Of a stretch of 64,000 nt of DNA, positions 57,406 through 64,000 are shown in pieces; within the stretch, counting starts at the first letter, position 1; the number at the start of each line of letters is the position of its first letter. The DNA is from Trematomus loennbergii (Eukaryota; Chordata; Actinopteri; Perciformes; Nototheniidae): positions 1,445,994 through 1,509,993 of the forward strand of contig JAAOOA010000090.1 in NCBI GenBank assembly GCA_012861695.1, given 5' to 3'. The notes beneath the pieces were generated by a model. That model was not told the DNA's origin and did not search any database. It worked only from the letters and a program-made list of their open reading frames with translations. The translations under genes were made by a program, and so were the position numbers.

Positions 57406-58787
57406 ATGGCTTCCAGGTTAGCGGAAGATCTCTGCTGTCCGGTCTGTCAGGAAGTCTTTAGAGATCCTGTCATCCTGTCCTGCTGCCACAGCTTCTGTAA
57501 AGCCTGTCTGCAGAACTGGTGGGATGGGAAAGAAGTAAAGGAGTGTCCAGTTTGTAGGAGAAAATCTTCAAAGGACTTCATTCTTAACTTTGCTTTAAAG
57601 AACCTGTGTGAGACCTTCTTACTGGAGAGAGATCAGAGATCTCCAGAGGCTCTCTGCAGTCTGCACTCTGAGAAACTCAGACTCTTCTGTCTGGACCATC
57701 AGCAGCCAGTGTGTCTCGTCTGCAGAGATTCAAAAACACACACCAACCACAGATTCAGACCCATCGATGAAGCTGCTCAGGATCTCAGAGAGAAGCTCCA
57801 GAAAGCTCTGCAGCCCTTTCAGGAGAAACTGAAGCTCTTTGAAGGAGTCAAAGTGAAGTTTGATCAAACAGCAGGACGCATGAAGGTCCAGGCTCAACAC
57901 ACAGAGACACAGATTAAGGAGCAGTTTAAGAAGCTTCACCAGTTTCTAGAAGAGGAAGAGGAGGCCAGGATGGCTGCACTGAGGGAGGAAGAGGAGCAGA
58001 AGAGGAAGATGATGGAGGAGAAGATGGAGGCTGTGAGCAGAGAGATAGCAGCTCTTTCACACACAGTCAGAGCCACAGAGGAGGAGCTGAGAGCTGAAGA
58101 CGTCTCCTTCCTGCACAACTACAAGGCTGCAGTGGAGAGGCTGCAGCGCCCCCTGCTGGAGGTTCCACAGCTGCCCTCAGGAGCTCTGATAGACCAGGCC
58201 AAACACCTGGGCAACCTCAGCTTCAACATCTGGAGCAAGATGAAGAACATGGTGTCCTACTCTCCTCTCATCCTGGACCCAAACACTGCTAATCCATACC
58301 TCATCCTGTCTGAAGATCTGACCAGAGTGACACTAGGAGGAGACAGAAACTTCCTGATAATCCAGAGAGGTTTGATTATCACATCCGTGTCCTGAGCTCT
58401 GAGGGCTTTAACTCAGGGACTCACAGCTGGGATGTCCAGGTTACAGACAGTACACAATGGGTACTTGGTGTGTCAGCAGAGTCTGCCCAGAGGAAGGGAA
58501 GCATACGGTCTGGATTATGGAGAATACGTTTCTTTAAAGGTAAATACTCAGCATGGTCACCATCAGCTCCAGAAACTCGTCTCAGCCTGCAGAAGAAGCT
58601 CCAGAGGGTCAGAGTGAATCTGGACTGGAACAGAGGAAAGTTGTCGTTCTCTGATCCTGACACTAACACACACATACACACCTTCACACACACTTTCACT
58701 GAGAAGATGTTTCCATACATTTACACTCTGGAGGAAGTGAAGATATTACCACTGAAGGTGTGTGTGACAGTGGATCAGAGCAGGTAG
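57406..58787 (+). pseudogene. TRIM paralogue with 4-nt deletion in PRY (SPRY out of frame)
   Basis: ATG 57406 (exon starts at 57389) gives 329 residues to TGA 58393-58395. RING ([13 protein letters not shown]), B-box 2 and coiled coil are complete and close to the 41221 gene. In the PRY part, 17 bases (58327-58343 region) replace 21 in the paralogue, so the frame shifts and ends after about 20 altered residues. The SPRY domain is intact in the other frame to TAG 58785-58787. As it stands it would encode a RING-B-box-coiled-coil protein without a recognition domain. It may be a pseudogene, a dominant-negative isoform, or the site of an assembly error. Confidence 0.85.
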
Positions 58788-59126
58788 AGATACACAGGAT
58801 CATTATATCTATGATGATCATCTCTTAAAGGGATCATTCACTGACCTCTGAACCTGTCCTCCTGCTGTCTCTTTATTATAAACATGTTTTTATTCTTGTT
58901 GTTATTGAGTTTGATAATCTGCTTTTTGATCACACTGTCAACCTTTATTAAATTGAAACACGTGCATTTAGCTGACACTTTTATCCAAGTAACATCATGT
59001 TCATCAAATATGCTGAACTGCTTCCTTTAGAGGAAATAAGATATAATATTCTTTACATTTGAAATGATCTCAATCTAAAACACTGATTTCTTGGCAGCGG
59101 TGTGTTATCGAGTATTATAACATGGT

Positions 59127-60165
59127 CAGAGTTGGGTGTAACGCGTTACTGTAATAATATTACTTTTGTCGGTAACGGAGTAGTGTAACGCGTTACTTTT
59201 ATAATTCAGTAATCACACTACAGTTACTAACATTGCCCCGACACGCGTTACTTCGTTACTTTTATAAAATCAGTCATAATCACACTGACAGACAAGAGGG
59301 GTTTCCGCCGCAGGTTTACTGTATATGTACGTAATCTGCGCGATTTTCGCGTCCACATCTCCACGTGCAGTGCTGCATAAACATGGCAGAGTCAGCGATA
59401 ACTTTCGAGGGGTGGAGGTATGCCCATTATTTTGAGTTCGTCCGAAGAATAGACAGGAATGTGACGGTGAGGTGCAAACTGTGTCCAGGCCAGAAGCTGT
59501 TATCCACTGCTGCAAACACCACGTCAAACCTCAACAAACACCTGCAAAGAACACATGCTAAGGTGAAGCTAATAGCTAAGGACCCCTGAACCCAGAGTGA
59601 GGATGTTGTGAGTGCGCCGCCGCCGACTCCGAAGCAGCACAAATTAGAATTTGGAGGACCGGTAACCAAAGCAGAGATGGACAGGCTTGTAGCATCCTTC
59701 ATAGTAGAGGTAATGTTGCCCATTTGCACAGTGGAATCACCATCGCATCGTTCAGAGATATACTGCGCAAAATACAGATAGCAGGAGATAGAGGACAGCC
59801 ATAGTCAGAGCTATCTGGATCAGTCTTATGCGACAATGGAAACTGAACTAAAGAGAACATTTGAAACTTTAGCAGTCTGCGTGATCTGCCTGTAGATACT
59901 TTCCAAGGTTTGACATAATGAATTGTGCTACTTTTAAAGCAAGCAACGATGTATTCAATACATACAACTATTTTTTAAATCAATAAAATCATTTTCTAAA
60001 TCCATAAAAGCATTTCAATTAATATTGGGAGTCATATCGTTACTTTGTTGAGAATGTGACCATGTAATAAGCGGGATAATGTGCAGCGACGCGGTCATTA
60101 TGGGGAAAAGAACACCGACAGGCTGATCAGGAGCCCGACGCGAAGCGGAGGGATCTAGATCGGCA
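59127..60165 (+). mobile_element. hAT-type element, right end unclear
   Basis: Left terminus CAGAGTTGGGTGTAACGCGT with repeated GTAACGCGTTAC. It contains the start of an hAT transposase (59383-59589). Unit 1 lacks it near 44540-44590. The right end is not recognised and the limit given is where homology to unit 1 resumes. Confidence 0.6.
59383..59589 (+). pseudogene. hAT transposase N-terminus with BED finger
   Basis: 68 residues from ATG 59383. CKLC...SNLNKHLQRTH is a BED zinc finger. A TGA at 59587 interrupts the frame, but the same frame continues for about 45 codons (KLEFGGPVTKAEMDRLVASF), as in known hAT proteins. The catalytic region is missing. Confidence 0.7.
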
Positions 60166-60573
60166 TGAAGGTGTTGAGTATTCAGCTAAGACGTTTAATA
60201 AAGATAAAGTAATGTGTGCACTACTTGAATATATAAAAACATGTATGTTACAATAGAGTTATTCATTAATATTAATAATGATGTCACTCAGATTATTAAA
60301 GCAGCAACAATCACATTTAATGAGAAAAGAGCAAACAGATGTTACAATGCTGTCAAATAATAAACAATCTAACATTTCTGATTAAATCAGTTTCACAAGA
60401 ACAGAGGTTTCTTCAGACTGAAAACAAGTTGCTTCTTTTCCTCATTGTATTCATGTTTATTTCCTCACTGACATGACGCGTCTGAGAATAAAAAGTAGGA
60501 ATAGTAGAGTCTGTTGAAACTTGGCTTGGTCGTGATTGGTCTAAAATACAGAGAGTTGTCAAACACCATCAGA

Positions 60574-60669
60574 ATGCTACAGCTAATTCAGAATGCTGCA
60601 GCCAGACTGCTCTTCAACCTCCTCCTGTTCTCCCACTACTCCTCTCCTCCACTCCTCCACTGGCTGACA
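60574..60669 (+). pseudogene. LINE reverse-transcriptase C-terminal fragment (copy 2)
   Basis: The same MLQLIQNAAARLLFNLLLFS fragment as at 45023, here with the LHWLTV end kept. It is then fused to MITE sequence at about 60671. Confidence 0.6.
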
Positions 60670-60670
60670 G

Positions 60671-61508
60671 TGAGGTGGGAAGTAGTGGAGTACAAATACT
60701 TTGTTTCTGTACTTAACTTAATTTTTCTGGTATCAGTACTTTACTCCACTACTTATTTTTCTGACAACTTTTTACTTTGACTTCTTACATTTTGAACACA
60801 AATACCTGTACTTTCTACTTCTTACATTTTGAACACAAATACCTGTACTTTCTACTTCTTACATTTTGAACACAAATACCTGTACTTTCTACTTCTTACA
60901 TTTTGAACACAAATACCTGTACTTTCTACTTCTTACATTTTGAACACAAATACCTGTACTTTCTGCTTCTTACATTTTGAACACAAATACCTGCACTTTC
61001 TACTTCTTACATTTTGAACACAAATACCTGTACTTTCTACTTCTTACATTTTGAACACAAATACCTGTACTTTCTGCTTCTTACATTTTGAACACAAATA
61101 CCTGCACTTTCTACTTCTTACATTTTGAACACAAATACCTGTACTTTCTACTTCTTACATGTTGAACCCAAATACCTGTACTTTCTACTTCTTACATGTT
61201 GAACTCAAATACCTGTACTTTCTACTTCTTACATGTTGAACCCAAATACCTGTACTTTCTACTTCTTACATGTTGAACCCAAATACCTGTACTTTCTACT
61301 TCTTACATGTTGAACACAAATACCTGTACTTTCTACTTCTTACATGTTGAACCCAAATACCTGTACTTTCTACTTCTTACATTTTGAACACTAATACCTG
61401 TACTTTCTACTTCTTACATTTTGAACACAAATACCTGCACTTTCTACTTCTTACATTTTGAACACAAATACCTGTACTTTCTACTTCTTACATTTTGAAC
61501 ACAAATAC
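60671..61508. repeat. MITE left end plus expanded 37-bp minisatellite
   Basis: After GAGGTGGGAAGTAGTGGAG, about 20 tandem units of 37 bp (TTGAACACAAATACCTGTAC...TTCTACTTCTTACAT) run from 60785 to 61508. The units vary at a few positions (ATTTTG/ATGTTG, ACACAAA/ACCCAAA, CTGTAC/CTGCAC). Unit 1 has about five. The MITE right end is absent, and block B follows directly. Confidence 0.92.
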
Positions 61509-61509
61509 C

Positions 61510-63787
61510 TACATTTATAAAACAATTGTATTTGTTTTATATCTTTTAATTTATTTTATGATCGTTTTTAACGGCTCTAGTCTGCTCACAGGGACTATTT
61601 TTAACAACTACATGCAGCAAACAAACGGCAAAGGAATAAGAGATTAAAGGAACAACTGCTTCAAACGGTGAGTAACGGACACAATAAAGAGTGTGCACAC
61701 TGAAGACGCCGCAATACCCCACCAGGAAGCCGGGCTCCTCCAGACTGTATGTGTATGTTGGCATGGCAAGGACTTGTGTGTGTGAGGCGTTTTGAAAACC
61801 ATCATTATAATCTTTAACCACTGTTTCCTATACTTTTCCCCTTTAACCCTTTGTGTCCCCCAGGTGGAATGCATACTATAGTATATGAGTACTTTATTTG
61901 GGGTATTTTAAGTATATTTTTCGTACTAGTTTTACTTGAGTGCAATAGGAATGCAGGATTTCTTCAACCTCTGTATTTATATTTTAAAAAATGGCCTTTA
62001 GTTGAACACTTTCTTTAACTCTGCTGCCACCTGCTGGTATAAGTAGTTTGTGCACCTTACACACAGACAGACACGTGACCAGATGTCTGCTTTTCATGAG
62101 AGCAACAAAATACCCTTCAAAAATAAAGGCACCAACGTCCTGCTGTGAGATTTATTATGAATTAGAACAATTCTTTATTGCTTTTTATGAAGCACTCTTG
62201 AAAAGAGAAAGGAAAAACAGATTAACTTTTAGCTTTGTGTTATGATTACTTAAAGTGGACCTATCATGCTAATTATAATAATATAGTGTAGGACCATACC
62301 TATAAGGCATATTTATACTTTTTTTTTTTCAAAATACCAAACAGATCATGCATTTTAGCCATGCCTCATTTTGCTCAATTTGACATTTTTTAGATCTGTT
62401 TTAGCAAGGGTTGATTCAGTGAGAACAGCACCATCTACAGGCCTGGCATATGTACTACAGTGTCTCCAGCGCCACCGTCCTGACGTCAGGACAGTGTTCA
62501 AATCTGGATCAGAGTTTTTATCAGATCCGTTGCAGCCCCTTTTTTAGAGATTTGGGTATGGAGGAAAATAGAGAGGGTTGTGTTTTCTGACACTTGGTGA
62601 GTTCCCTGGAACACCGGGGACACATATTCATGTATAAAAGACGTACAAAAATTCATTTTGCATGATCGGTCCCCTTTAAATATGTGCACTGTGAGATGAA
62701 AAAGAAAAATGTATCAAGTTTAGTTTGAACATTCACTGTGATTGGGTCTATTATCCACGCAATACACCGTATTTAATTTTTTTCTTAATTTACATTATTT
62801 AATTTCATATTCTGTTCTTGTAAATATCATATTCTATTATATTACATGTATATAAACCTTTTGCACTACTTTTTATTTTGTATTTTTGTATTTTATTATA
62901 TATGTTGCATTGTTGGAGGAGCTCAGGTCAGAAGAATTTCATTGACATTTCTACACTGTAGCTGCTGAGCATATGATGATAAAACCTTTGAATCCAACAC
63001 TTTTTTCAGTGGAAAATCCTAAATTGTAGGATAGTTTGGCCATAATAATGCTTTATGATTACATTTCTAGTGAGAAGTGTATATTTTACTTTCAGAATAT
63101 ACCTCCAGTGGATGTGTAGGATCTACAGTATGATAGATATATTACTTTACACCCGGAAGTATGTATTGTCATTCTTATTGTCGATAAATTGAGGAATATA
63201 CGCTATATTTTATTAACACCAGTATGTACTTTATACATCCACCTCGAGTGTTTGTCTCTGCACCGGAAATAATTTAATTTTAAAGTTCAACCGCATATTA
63301 TATAAACTATATCAGCGCCACACCTGCGTAACACATGGTGCCTCTTGTCTGAACAATTTTTTAAGCGATTTGTAATCTATTCTTGTCGACTTGCAGCCTA
63401 AATACAAAGATAACTCCACTCTCCTACCACTGCTTACCTCTAATGAGCCTTGGTAGAACTAGTGTCCGAGTCATGGGGTCCAGAACTGACTGAAGACATG
63501 TGGAACAGAGGACAGGCATGGTTCCATGTACAGGGAACTTTTTGAACCTTTCTGCAGCGATAAATAAAGAAAACAAAGAAGACATTATTAATAATAGTAA
63601 TGATGGTAACAACAATAATATTAGTATAACTATTTATATAGCACTTACACAATTGCAAAGTGATTCTCACAACAAAAATAAAGAACAAAACAATATCAAC
63701 AATAAAAAAACAAATGATTATAGGAATGTTAAGAGACAAAGAAATGATAAACATTCTGAGAGGCCGACTACAAAAGCTAGACTCAAT
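61510..63787 (+). repeat. Duplicated block B
   Basis: Copy of block A without the LINE and without the 2-kb TTAA element, but with its own TTAA element at 62254-62675. Homology to A ends after AGACTCAAT. Confidence 0.88.
62254..62675. mobile_element. TTAA element of the AGTGGACCTATCATGC family (copy 2)
   Basis: TTAA at 62250-62253 and 62676-62679. Block A has a single TTAA at 6509-6512. 422 bp. Ends AGTGGACCTATCATGC and, inverted, AGGGGACCGATCATGC. Confidence 0.9.
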
Positions 63788-63788
63788 A

Positions 63789-64000
63789 GGCGCGTTCACA
63801 CCAAGTACTTTCCAGTACTTAGTTCCAGCACTCAGTGCCCCGGCACTTTTTACCCCAGGGCACTAAGTACCAATCGCGTTCACACCGGAGTACTTTTCCC
63901 TGAGGGAAGATTACGCAAATGAGTCGCTGACGTCACTTCTTCTTCTTCTGCTTTGGCTTTACTGGCAGGCCACAAACCACTTCACGGCGAGTACAGTAGG
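63789..64000. mobile_element. DNA transposon end running off the window
   Basis: Block B homology is broken by GGCGCGTTCACACCAAGTAC, followed by AGTACTTAG/CTAAGTAC inverted motifs and a second GCGTTCACACCGGAGTACTT. This is the look of a TIR region of a fish DNA element. Its class cannot be fixed because the other end is outside. Confidence 0.55.

Noticed and set aside
60785..61508. CRISPR-like array
   Set aside because: Units are directly adjacent 37-bp tandem repeats with no unique spacers. This is a minisatellite in a eukaryotic genome.
63500..63922. 140-codon frame at the end of block B
   Set aside because: Asn/Lys-rich low-complexity translation of AT-rich repeat that then crosses into an unrelated transposon end.

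Overview
The window looks like ray-finned (teleost) fish genomic DNA. It is AT-rich and intron-bearing. It carries two tandem TRIM genes of the single-coding-exon TRIM35-like/A33-like type that is multicopy in fish, an L2-type LINE, a sushi-type Ty3/gypsy chromovirus, a retrovirus-like LTR element, PIF/Harbinger and hAT elements, and many TTAA-flanked (piggyBac-type) non-autonomous elements. No bacterial-style genes, rRNA, tRNA or CRISPR array was found.

Layout. 1-4654: part of a large repeat whose inverted partner is at 35390-37570; it holds exon-like fragments of an unrecognised gene on the minus strand. 5066-5658: a MITE. 5828-12910: duplicated block A, interrupted by an intact L2 LINE (6741-10010, TSD CATTGTTG) and a 2-kb TTAA element (10835-12850). 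13752-24053: a MITE split by a 9.66-kb retrovirus-like element on the minus strand (14369-24027) with young LTRs and wrecked genes. 24093-33190: three nested transposons (an hAT-like element with TSD GACCAGCA, split by an apparently intact sushi-type Gypsy at 24108-29376 and by a second hAT-like element at 30606-33080). 33341-35389: block D1, containing a piggyBac transposase start cut by an hAT element. 35390-38268: a 2.9-kb insertion with an 8-bp TSD. 38269-45240: TRIM unit 1, with an intact 461-aa TRIM. 45122-48576: hAT-like, microsatellite and block C sequence. 48581-49696: block D2. 49697-60670: TRIM unit 2, whose TRIM reading frame is broken by a 4-nt deletion. 60671-61508: an expanded 37-bp minisatellite. 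61510-63787: block B, the copy of A that lacks both of A's insertions. 63789-64000: one end of another DNA transposon.

The most useful property of the window is that its internal duplications supply empty sites. A versus B, and TRIM unit 1 versus unit 2, let insertion boundaries and target-site duplications be read to the base for several elements. Only the intact TRIM is a likely host gene with a cellular role (RING E3 ubiquitin ligase with a B30.2 recognition domain). The Gypsy and the LINE have complete reading frames and may have been active recently.

No clearly new defence or metabolic system is visible. The best candidates for something undescribed are the 8-bp-TSD element that carries spliced-looking exons (35390-38268 and its inverted relative at the window start), and the retrovirus-like element whose LTRs are almost identical although its coding region is dead.
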